Positions 7,832 to 14,895 of a DNA stretch of 15,798 bases are shown piece by piece. Below the pieces are notes generated by a model. It had not been told where the DNA came from. It searched no databases and saw only the letters and a program-made list of their open reading frames with translations. A program made the translations under genes and the position numbers. Source of the DNA: CAIUGU01 sp031398625 (GTDB taxonomy: Bacteria > Pseudomonadota > Gammaproteobacteria > Steroidobacterales > Steroidobacteraceae); contig JANNNQ010000094.1 in assembly GCA_031398625.1 (NCBI GenBank), forward strand, positions 1 to 15,798, written 5' to 3'. Within the stretch, counting starts at the first letter, position 1, and each line of letters begins with the position of its first letter.

Positions 7832-7837
7832 ACCCTG

Positions 7838-9196
7838 CTATGTCCCGGCGGGTGTTTCCGGAGACGTCGCTTCGTGGTCGGGTGCAGGGATTTCCACGGC
7901 CTTCAAGGCGGCGAGGTCGGCATTGGCCAGCACGCGCTCCAGCACCATCCAGGTGTCCTCGCAGGTCGCAGCCGCCGTTGCCGTAACGTACTCCTGCACG
8001 CGCTGGCGGGCCGCGGTGTAGCCGACGACATAGGCGCCATGGTCGTCGACAAACTTGAGCAGGGCAGCCGGGCTCGGCACGAGCGCCTCGCGCTCGAGAC
8101 GGAACGTCGCGCTATTGAACGACAGGGCACCGTCGCGATACTCCTGCAGGATTGGGAGCACCGCCGGCCCCAGATCGGTGATCAGCCGATGAATCTTCGC
8201 AGCCTTTTCCGCCTGCGCAGGCGGGAGCCCTGCGAGCGGAAAGAGGACGTCACGTTCGAAGGCAAGGCGTTCCTCCGCAGGCCACACGAGATCGACGGCG
8301 TAACTCGCCGCGCCTTCGCGCAGGACGGATTCAGGGGAGCGCAGCAGGACCACCTGGTCCTCGACCGGCAACCCGGCCCCTGCTTTCTGTTCCAGCAGCA
8401 GGAACTGCGTGTGATGACCGGGATAGCCTTCGTGGCAGGCAACATCCAGTGCGGCGCCCGGCAAGGCCACCGCCAGCGGATTGATCTGCAGCTTGCTGCG
8501 ACCCCCGCCCTCGTAACGATGCCATGCCGAATCGACCTCACGGGTCCACTCGACGCTGATCTGTTCGTTCGCCGGCAACCTCCAGCGCTCCTGCGTCCGT
8601 GAACGACACTCTGCCAGTGCGCGCTCGAAGACCGCCTGGCGCTTGTCCGCGGGAATCAGCATCTGGTTCTGGAAGGACGCGAGCCGGAACGCCAGGTTGC
8701 CCGGCCCGGTCACGAGGTCACCCAGCTCCTTCAGGATGCGCTGTGCAGCCGCGGCGTCGGCCGGTGGCAGCTCAATGCCATAGAGCTTCCGGGCTTCTTC
8801 GATAAAGGTCGGGCGCTGCGCAGCCGTCTGGACCTCCAGCAAACCCACGAGCTGCTGAGCCCGGGACTGCAGGCGCACACCGCGAGGCGACGCCGTGATC
8901 GAGGGGTCGGCATGGATTCGGGCAACGAGTGATTGCGCGCGCGTGAGCAGATCCGCGGCGGTGGCCTTGCCGTCCGCCCGCTCATCGAGTTCCGGCGGAC
9001 CGAAATAGGCATCCACCTCGGCAGGCCCGACTGCGCTCAACGCCGAAGCGAGTTGGACGTATGCCTCTGCACTTTCCTGCAGCGGATCAGCGGGTGTCGA
9101 GGGTCCACAACCCCCGAGGCCCAGGAAGAAGGCGGCGGTGGCCGTCAGTACCAGGCCGGCGGCGAACCGCGAAACGGGAAACGGGCACCCGGCCAT
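7838..9196 (-). CDS. DUF885-like zinc-peptidase lipoprotein (HEGYPGHH motif)
   Basis: This 452-residue predicted lipoprotein starts at 9196 with a signal peptide (FAAGLVLTATAAFF) and a lipobox LGGC whose Cys30 would be lipidated. It is therefore outside the cytoplasmic membrane. The mature part is helical. It contains CHEGYPGHHTQF (His255, Glu256, His261, His262), followed by REGAASYAVDLVW with Glu294. This is the pattern of DUF885-type proteins, relatives of thermophilic carboxypeptidase-like metallopeptidases in which HE..PGHH binds zinc and a later Glu in an EGWA-like segment completes the site. Here EGWALY is replaced by EGAASY. Peptidase activity is inferred, not shown. The start lies 4 nt after the stop of the upstream permease, so it is the last gene of the ABC operon. 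A longer in-frame reading inside the permease gene is unlikely because the lipoprotein signal begins at 9196. Confidence 0.82.
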   Translation of the reverse strand: MAGCPFPVSRFAAGLVLTATAAFFLGLGGCGPSTPADPLQESAEAYVQLASALSAVGPAEVDAYFGPPELDERADGKATAADLLTRAQSLVARIHADPSITASPRGVRLQSRAQQLVGLLEVQTAAQRPTFIEEARKLYGIELPPADAAAAQRILKELGDLVTGPGNLAFRLASFQNQMLIPADKRQAVFERALAECRSRTQERWRLPANEQISVEWTREVDSAWHRYEGGGRSKLQINPLAVALPGAALDVACHEGYPGHHTQFLLLEQKAGAGLPVEDQVVLLRSPESVLREGAASYAVDLVWPAEERLAFERDVLFPLAGLPPAQAEKAAKIHRLITDLGPAVLPILQEYRDGALSFNSATFRLEREALVPSPAALLKFVDDHGAYVVGYTAARQRVQEYVTATAAATCEDTWMVLERVLANADLAALKAVEIPAPDHEATSPETPAGT

Positions 9197-9200
9197 CGCC

Positions 9201-10541
9201 TTACTCGGTCCGCAGGGCCTGGATCGGATCAAGCAACGAGGCTCTGCGCGCGGGGTAACTGCCGAAGATGAGCCCGACGCAGGCTGCAATGCCGATCGCC
9301 AGCGCCATGGCCCCCGGGGAAACGGAAGCAGGCCACCCCAGCGACCAGCCAACGATCCGTGCGGACAGCAATCCGATGACCAGACCGACGAAGCCCCCGA
9401 TCACGCTCAAGGTGATCGCTTCGATCAGGAACTGCAGGCCGACATCCCCGGAACGCGCACCGGACGCCATCCGCAGGCCGATCTCCCGCGTCCGCTCCGT
9501 GATCGACACGAGCATGATGTTCATGATGCCGATGCCGCCGACGATGAGGGAGACGCCGGCAATGCTGGCAAGCAGCGCGGTCATCGTGTCGCTCGCGCGA
9601 TCGAGCGTATCGGCCATCTCCTCGAGCGTGACTTCATCGAGCTTCGGCAGGTTGGCGAGAGCAAACGCGGCAGCAGGGGTATACAGGCCCTTGGTCAGCG
9701 CCTTGCCAGCCTGGGTCTCCACCGTGAAATCGTCGGGGATGCCACCCGCACTGCGCTGGTTGGCGAGATAGCCGCCCTGCGCAGTTCCTCCTTTTATCCC
9801 GTGGCGGGCGCGGAGCAGCGTGGTGACTTCGCTCGCAATACGAGAGGTTTCGCCTGCCTTCTCGGCCGCAATGGTGACGGTATCGAAATAGTCGGCGCCC
9901 AGCGCCGTGTGCAAGGCCTGCCACGAGAGGAACAGGACTTCCGCGTGATCCTCCGCCTGCCCGTCCGTCACGCCGACGATCGTGTACGTTGCTCCGCGCA
10001 GGTCGATGGTCTTGCCGACAGGGTCTGCGCCGGCACCGAACAGCTGGTCCGCAAGGGCCCGGCCCAGCACCGCTTCATCGGGCGCACCTTCACGCAGCAT
10101 CTCTCCCGGCTTGATCGTCCACGAATACATCTGCGCGAAGTCACCCGATATGCCCTGCACCCGTGCAAACGACCGCGCGTCGCCGCTCGCAATGAACGTC
10201 CGCAGCGAATTGCCCGGGCTGAGGCCCTGGATACCGCTGATCTCCTTCGCGATCGCCTCGGCATCTCCCGGCACCAGGGTTGTTGCGGCTCCGCGTCCCG
10301 CAACGATCCCGACGCTGTCACCACCCCGGGTGTAGTTGCCGGCGCGCACGAAGATGAGGTTCGTACCCGCGGACCCCACCTCGCCTTCGACTGAAGCGCG
10401 CGCCCCGGTCCCCAGGGCCACCATCGTCAGCACCGCGGCGACACCGATGATGATGCCGAGCATCGTCAGCACGGTGCGCAACCGGTTCCGGTTCAGTGAC
10501 CGGATTGCCAGACGGATGTTCACGGGCAGCAGGGGGAACAT
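9201..10541 (-). CDS. MacB/FtsX-type ABC transporter permease C
   Basis: This 446-residue inner-membrane protein has the MacB layout: one membrane helix near the N-terminus (about 23-43, VLTMLGIIIGVAAVLTMVAL), a large periplasmic MacB_PCD-type domain (about 45-318), then three helices (about 321-345, 370-393, 409-428). The FtsX domain core GGIGIMNIMLVSITERTREI and GLRMASGAR couples to the ATPase; the end PARRASLLDPIQALRTE is typical. GGAG sits 6 nt before the ATG. It follows permease B by 43 bp and precedes the lipoprotein by 4 nt. MacB-type transporters work by mechanotransmission, driving substrate movement in the periplasm rather than through the membrane. The substrate is unknown. The ATPase partner is most likely the gene at 14144. 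Confidence 0.92.
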   Translation of the reverse strand: MFPLLPVNIRLAIRSLNRNRLRTVLTMLGIIIGVAAVLTMVALGTGARASVEGEVGSAGTNLIFVRAGNYTRGGDSVGIVAGRGAATTLVPGDAEAIAKEISGIQGLSPGNSLRTFIASGDARSFARVQGISGDFAQMYSWTIKPGEMLREGAPDEAVLGRALADQLFGAGADPVGKTIDLRGATYTIVGVTDGQAEDHAEVLFLSWQALHTALGADYFDTVTIAAEKAGETSRIASEVTTLLRARHGIKGGTAQGGYLANQRSAGGIPDDFTVETQAGKALTKGLYTPAAAFALANLPKLDEVTLEEMADTLDRASDTMTALLASIAGVSLIVGGIGIMNIMLVSITERTREIGLRMASGARSGDVGLQFLIEAITLSVIGGFVGLVIGLLSARIVGWSLGWPASVSPGAMALAIGIAACVGLIFGSYPARRASLLDPIQALRTE

Positions 10542-10584
10542 GGCGATCTCCAGCAGGTGCAGGGATTACGGAAATGCGAAGACT

Positions 10585-12024
10585 TCATTCAGACTTCAGC
10601 GCGACGACCGGGTCCAGGCCGGCAGCGCGACGGGCCGGGCCATAGCCAAAGATCACACCCGTGATCGCAGCCATGCCTACTGCGAGCGCTAGCATCGTGG
10701 GGGACACCGCCGTCGCCCAGTGCAAGCCATGTTGCGCAATGAGCAGCCCAACGGCACCGAGGACGAGGCCGATCAGCCCGCCCACTGCTGCCAGCGTGAC
10801 CGCCTCCACCAGGAACTGCGCCATCACATCGCCCATCCGGGCCCCGAGGGCCATGCGCAATCCGATCTCGCGGGTCCGGGCAGCCACCGAGACGAGCATG
10901 ATGTTCATCACGCCGATACCGCCGACGAGGAGTGACACCGCAGCTGCCGCGGCCAGCAGGAGCGTGAACGTCCGGCCGGCCTGCCGCAGGCTCTTCGCCA
11001 TCTCTTCCCAGGATTCCTGCTCGAACTCGACGACGTTCGAGTGCACCGCACGCGCCAGGCGCGGATCCATGCCCATGCTGGGCATTGCGTTCACGCTCTG
11101 CGTATCCACGCGGAAATCATCCAGCGTATCGGCTGGCAGCTCACGCAGCTCCCGCAAGGCCGCCTTCATGTCCTTGGCGACCTGCGTAGTCGTACCGACT
11201 GATTTCGTGCGAACGTTGATTTCGTCGTAGCTGGTCCGGCCGAGAAGCTTCTGGGCGAGCAACAGCGGCATGTTCAGCGTGGGCACCACCAGCGAGTCGT
11301 TTTCCCCGCTGTCGGTGATCACGCCCACCACCCTGAAGGGCTCGCCGCCGATCGCGATCGCCTTGCCCACCGCAAACTCCCCCGGCCACAGTCGCGCGGC
11401 AACGCCCTCACTGACCACGAGCACGGGATCGGCACTCGCGTGTTCGTCTGCGGTCGGAAACCGACCCTGCTGCAGCTTCCAGCCGGCCATGTCGGGCCAG
11501 GCCGCCTCGAAACCCCGGGCCCGCGCGATGCGCGCCAGCACGCCCGAATCGGCACCAAGGGTGATGTTGCCGGCGACGCTACCCGCAATCGCGCGCACAT
11601 TCTCGATGCGCTCCGACAGCAGCTGCATCTCCGCCGCGCCCAGCGGGCGGGTCGGGGTGCGGTACTTCGTCATCTTCGGCGCCCGTGCCCGGCGCCGGGC
11701 TTCCTCCACCGCCGAGTTCACCACCGTCTCATCGGAATCGCCGAGTTCCGAGGCGCCCACTGCGCCCTCGGCCATTTCGCCGCCGCTCGTATCCTGTTCG
11801 CCGCTGGTGACGATGGCTGCGGGCCGGAGGTTGCCGGCGCGGATCGTGATCTGCGTGGGTCCGGCACTCTCGATCTGCGATTCGATCCTGAGCTGCGCAC
11901 CGCGGCCCAGGCCGGAGACGATCACGACCATGGCCACGCCCACACTCATGCCACAGAGCGTGAGCAGCGCCTGCACCCGGTTCTGGGTCAGCGCCTTCAG
12001 GGCCATGCGCAGGTTGTTAACCAT
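10585..12024 (-). CDS. MacB/FtsX-type ABC transporter permease B
   Basis: This is a 479-residue MacB-like permease. The N-terminal helix is in ALLTLCGMSVGVAMVVIVSG; a periplasmic domain follows with a charged insertion (ARRRARAPKMTKYRTPTRPL) and an acidic stretch (GELGDSDE-like); three C-terminal helices surround the core GGIGVMNIMLVSVAARTREI with GLRMALGAR. The end PARRAAGLDPVVALKSE matches the family. The start is taken at ATG 12024, with GGAG 4 nt upstream; an ATG at 12036 is also possible. From 12024 the gene overlaps the stop of the His-rich protein by 8 nt (ATGGTTAA), suggesting translational coupling. It differs clearly from permeases A and C in the periplasmic part, so it is not a recent duplicate. 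No ATPase domain is fused to it. Confidence 0.92.
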   Translation of the reverse strand: MVNNLRMALKALTQNRVQALLTLCGMSVGVAMVVIVSGLGRGAQLRIESQIESAGPTQITIRAGNLRPAAIVTSGEQDTSGGEMAEGAVGASELGDSDETVVNSAVEEARRRARAPKMTKYRTPTRPLGAAEMQLLSERIENVRAIAGSVAGNITLGADSGVLARIARARGFEAAWPDMAGWKLQQGRFPTADEHASADPVLVVSEGVAARLWPGEFAVGKAIAIGGEPFRVVGVITDSGENDSLVVPTLNMPLLLAQKLLGRTSYDEINVRTKSVGTTTQVAKDMKAALRELRELPADTLDDFRVDTQSVNAMPSMGMDPRLARAVHSNVVEFEQESWEEMAKSLRQAGRTFTLLLAAAAAVSLLVGGIGVMNIMLVSVAARTREIGLRMALGARMGDVMAQFLVEAVTLAAVGGLIGLVLGAVGLLIAQHGLHWATAVSPTMLALAVGMAAITGVIFGYGPARRAAGLDPVVALKSE

Positions 12025-12523
12025 GATGCTCCGCATGACCTGGTGTCGTCGCCGTCTTTGGGGCGCCTTTCGCGGGAGTCGGGCTGGCTTTCGGCAGGTT
12101 GGCGCTGGAGACGTTGAAGAGAGCGGCCTTGCCGTTCAGCATGAAGGCAATCCGAATGATTGCCGGTACTGTCGAGGGCTGCGTTTTGCCCACCCAGAAA
12201 TCGCCCCCGGCACTGATCGCCATCGGCACCGTTTCCGTCTTCAAACCCTTGCGCTCGATCTCGACGGCCACGTCAGACACCACGGCCGCGGGCAGCTCCG
12301 TGCGGGCTGCATCGGTGTAATGGATCTGCACGCCCCCTGCCGCGGGCATGACGACTTCGAAATGCAGCTCCTGGTACATGACCACGAAGCCGCCGTGGTG
12401 GGGTTCGTGATCTCCATGCGCGGCATTGCCATGCCCGTTGGGGCCGTGGGCATTCACGATCTGCGGCAGGGTCGCGGCCACTGCCAGCAGCACGCAGGTA
12501 ACGAAACCGGACTTCCTGTTCAT
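12017..12523 (-). CDS. Secreted His-rich protein of the ABC operon, putative metal binder
   Basis: This 168-residue protein has a clear Sec signal peptide (MNRKSGFVTCVLLAVAATLP, then QIVNA before HGPNGHG). The mature N-terminus is strongly His-rich (HGPNGHGNAAHGDHEPHHGG) and the C-terminus ends HAEHHG. Between them is a beta-rich domain with ELHFEVVMPAAGGVQIHYTD, VVSDVAVEIERKG, and IRIAFMLNGKAALFNVSSAN. The HHGGFVVM...LHFEVV pattern recalls small periplasmic proteins found beside metal-efflux systems, but I do not recognise a named family. A periplasmic metal chaperone or sensor is an inference from the histidines and the signal peptide. It lies between two permeases with 12 nt upstream and an 8-nt overlap downstream, so it is an integral part of the operon. 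Confidence 0.75.
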   Translation of the reverse strand: MNRKSGFVTCVLLAVAATLPQIVNAHGPNGHGNAAHGDHEPHHGGFVVMYQELHFEVVMPAAGGVQIHYTDAARTELPAAVVSDVAVEIERKGLKTETVPMAISAGGDFWVGKTQPSTVPAIIRIAFMLNGKAALFNVSSANLPKASPTPAKGAPKTATTPGHAEHHG

Positions 12524-12535
12524 GGGGCCTCTCTT

Positions 12536-14134
12536 CTATTCGTAGTGAAGGGCTTGAATCGGATCGAGCAGCGCGGCACGGCGTGCCGGATAGACACCGG
12601 AGGCCACACCCAGGATCACGGCAACGGCGATCGCCAGCACGGCCGCAAGCGGGGACACGACGGCTGACCACTGGAAGATTCCCTCGAGACTGGCGGAGCC
12701 GACCACGCCGGCGACGGCTCCCAGCAAGCCGCCAAACACGCAGAGCAGGACCGCCTCCAGCACGAACTGCATCGCGACGTCGCTGCGGCGCGCGCCGAGC
12801 GCCATGCGCAGGCCGACTTCGCGCGTCCGCTGCGTCACCGACAGCAGCATCAGATTCATCACGCCGATGCCGCCCACGAGGAGCGAGACAGTGGCTACGC
12901 CCGCAAGCAGCGCGAGCATCGTCCAGTTCGCACGCTGCAAGGACACAGAAAGTTCCTCGATGGTGAGGCCATCCACGCTCTGCAGATTGCCCTGGACGAT
13001 GCGTGCGAGTTCTGGCGGCAGTCCCTTGCCCAGCAGTTCCTGGGCCTGCGTCTTCACGGTGAAGTCATCCGCCATCTGGTCGGAAATACCGTGCCGCTCG
13101 CGCAAAAGTGTGGTGATCTGGCCTGCGATACGGGTCGTGTCGCCTGCCGAGGCGGTGGTGACCGAGATCGTATTCAGCTTGCTGAGGTTGAGTAGGCGAT
13201 GCACGGTCTGCACGGGCACGTACACCGCGTCGAACTGGTCGTCACCCGCCACCGGCTGGGCAGCCCAGCTCTTGCTGCCGACAACACCCACGATCTGGAA
13301 GACCTGGTTCCAGAGCAACACCTGGCGACCGACCGGATTCACGTCCGGTCCGAAGAGCTGGTCCGCCACGACCCGACCCAGCACCATCACCTGTTCGGCA
13401 TTCTCCGCATGCCGCGGGGTCAGGAAGGATCCGTACGGATATACCCAGCCGCGACGGATCTCCGGCAGCTCTGGTTCGGTGCCATGCAGGCGCGTGAACC
13501 ACTGCTTGCCCTCTCCCTCATTGCCCACGACCGCAAGTCGCGCATTCTCGTGCACACCGGTCGCGACGAACTGCACCCCCGGAACCTGTGCACGAATGGC
13601 TGCCGCGTCATCGAGCGTCAGCGTTGCCGCTGCGCCGAGTCCGGCCATCGCGTCGCCGAGCCGTTCCTTCGCGGTTGGATGATCATGGACCGCCATCGGA
13701 TCGTCTTCGAAATGGACGCGGCGAAACGCCAACGAACCGTCCCCGTAGGCCTCTAGCTGCTCGGCGAGCGAGCCGCTGCCCGGATACCAGACAGCACGAT
13801 GAACGGGAGGCGCGTCGGCTGAAAGCGCCGCTACCTGCCATTGCGCGGCACGGAAAGGAGTTTCCGGCGGCGTCTGCAGGTTTGCATGGTCGGCCGGTGC
13901 CTCGGCCCCCTGCGGCCTCTGCACGGCGTAGTTGCCTGCCGTCACCACGATCATATTGGCGCCGGCGGCCAGCAACTGGTCGTGGAGGGCCTCCTGCGCG
14001 CCTCGCCCCAGCGCCAGGCTCGTTACCAGCGCACCCACCCCCACAGTCACACCGACCATCGCAAGCAGGGCCTGCATCCGGTTCTGGCCGAGCGCCTGGA
14101 AGGCGAGCGACAGGTAATGGCGACCTGGAAGCAT
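12536..14134 (-). CDS. MacB/FtsX-type ABC transporter permease A
   Basis: This 532-residue MacB-like permease is the longest of the three. An N-terminal helix (about 22-44, ALLAMVGVTVGVGALVTSLA) is followed by a periplasmic domain of about 360 residues. That domain includes a region with several histidines (FEDDPMAVHDHPTAKERLGD) and the MacB_PCD-type pieces VMVLGRVVADQLFGPDVNPV and GRQVLLWNQVFQIVGVVG. The three C-terminal helices (about 407-431, 456-480, 495-514) carry GGIGVMNLMLLSVTQRTREV with GLRMALGAR. It starts 9 nt after the ATPase stop. It is predicted to be in the inner membrane and to pair with the ATPase as a homodimer or with permease B or C as a heterodimer. Which pairing holds cannot be told from sequence. 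Confidence 0.92.
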   Translation of the reverse strand: MLPGRHYLSLAFQALGQNRMQALLAMVGVTVGVGALVTSLALGRGAQEALHDQLLAAGANMIVVTAGNYAVQRPQGAEAPADHANLQTPPETPFRAAQWQVAALSADAPPVHRAVWYPGSGSLAEQLEAYGDGSLAFRRVHFEDDPMAVHDHPTAKERLGDAMAGLGAAATLTLDDAAAIRAQVPGVQFVATGVHENARLAVVGNEGEGKQWFTRLHGTEPELPEIRRGWVYPYGSFLTPRHAENAEQVMVLGRVVADQLFGPDVNPVGRQVLLWNQVFQIVGVVGSKSWAAQPVAGDDQFDAVYVPVQTVHRLLNLSKLNTISVTTASAGDTTRIAGQITTLLRERHGISDQMADDFTVKTQAQELLGKGLPPELARIVQGNLQSVDGLTIEELSVSLQRANWTMLALLAGVATVSLLVGGIGVMNLMLLSVTQRTREVGLRMALGARRSDVAMQFVLEAVLLCVFGGLLGAVAGVVGSASLEGIFQWSAVVSPLAAVLAIAVAVILGVASGVYPARRAALLDPIQALHYE

Positions 14135-14143
14135 CGCCCTGCC

Positions 14144-14893
14144 CTAGCGGCCGCCCGCTGCAACCAGCTGCAGTGGCTCCATCCCGACGCTCGCCTGCCG
14201 GGGAGTATTCGGCTTGTCGCTCGTGATCAGGCCATCCCGCACCGAGATGATCCGGGTCCCGTACGCTGCAATATCGGGCTCATGGGTAATCAGCACGATC
14301 GTGATCCCGCGACGCTCGCGCAGTTCCTGCAGCAACGTCATGACCTCGATGCTGGTCTTCGTGTCGAGGTTGCCGGTCGGCTCGTCAGCGAGGATCAGCG
14401 TGGGTTCGTTCACCAGCGCACGGGCAATCGCGACCCGCTGCTGCTGCCCGCCCGACAGCTGGCTTGGGTGATGGTCGGACCGATCAGACAGGCCCATCGA
14501 CTTCAAGGCGGCAAGCGCCCGTTCGCGGCGCCCCACTGCAGTCATGACCGGCCGCGAGTAGAGCAGCGGTACTTCGACGTTTTCCGTGGCGGTCGTCCGT
14601 GGCAGCAGGTTGAAACCCTGGAAGACGAACCCGATCTGCCGGTTGCGGATGTCGGCCAGCTCGTCCCGCGACAGGTTGGAGACATCCTTGCCGTTGAGGA
14701 GATAGCTGCCCTCCGAAGGGCGATCGAGGCAGCCGAGGATATGCATCATCGTCGACTTGCCCGAGCCCGAAGGACCGGTGATCGCCACGAACTCGCCAGC
14801 TTCGATGTCGAGCGATACACCGCGCAGCGCATGCACGGTGTTGTCGCCCAGCTTGTAGACCTTCGTCAGGTTCTGCAGGGAAATCACAGGCAT
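14144..14893 (-). CDS. ABC transporter ATPase, MacB/LolD type
   Basis: This is a 249-residue stand-alone ATPase of the LolD/MacB/FtsE group. All motifs are intact: Walker A GPSGSGKST (40-48), Q-loop Gln92 in FVFQGFNLLP, signature LSGGQQQRVAIARAL (146-160), Walker B LILADEPTGNLD (166-177) with Glu171, and the switch His204 in LITHEPDIA. The NLD after Walker B and the LPRTTATENVEVPLLYS segment are typical of this group. It hydrolyses ATP on the cytoplasmic face to drive the FtsX-type permeases. It starts 2 nt after the peptidase stop and is the only ATPase gene in the window, so it probably serves all three permeases. A C-terminal extension of about 25 residues (SDKPNTPRQASVGMEPLQLV) is longer than needed for the fold. 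Confidence 0.95.
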   Translation of the reverse strand: MPVISLQNLTKVYKLGDNTVHALRGVSLDIEAGEFVAITGPSGSGKSTMMHILGCLDRPSEGSYLLNGKDVSNLSRDELADIRNRQIGFVFQGFNLLPRTTATENVEVPLLYSRPVMTAVGRRERALAALKSMGLSDRSDHHPSQLSGGQQQRVAIARALVNEPTLILADEPTGNLDTKTSIEVMTLLQELRERRGITIVLITHEPDIAAYGTRIISVRDGLITSDKPNTPRQASVGMEPLQLVAAGGR

Positions 14894-14895
14894 CT

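Larger units (their letters stand above)
7678..7837. mobile_element. 160-bp element with 15-bp terminal inverted repeats (MITE-like or structured repeat)
   Basis: CAGGGTGATGCAAAA (7678-7692) is matched exactly by its reverse complement at 7823-7837. The interval contains three hairpins in a row and no open frame of note. The right end stops one base before the stop codon of the peptidase-like lipoprotein gene; the left end lies about 75 bp ahead of the aldo/keto reductase start. A third copy of the end sequence is at 4478-4492. I see no target-site duplication. It fits a small non-autonomous insertion or a family of intergenic palindromic repeats; I do not recognise the family. Confidence 0.55.

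Noticed and set aside
6611..8602. 663-codon plus-strand frame across the aldo/keto reductase and lipoprotein genes
   Set aside because: It crosses two well-supported minus-strand genes and the hairpin element, and its translation is Arg/His/Gln-rich with no recognisable domain.
9138..10394. Plus-strand frame opposite permease C (and similar ones at 11270-12667 and 13841-15004)
   Set aside because: Compositional shadows of the minus-strand ABC genes; no ribosome binding sites or domains.
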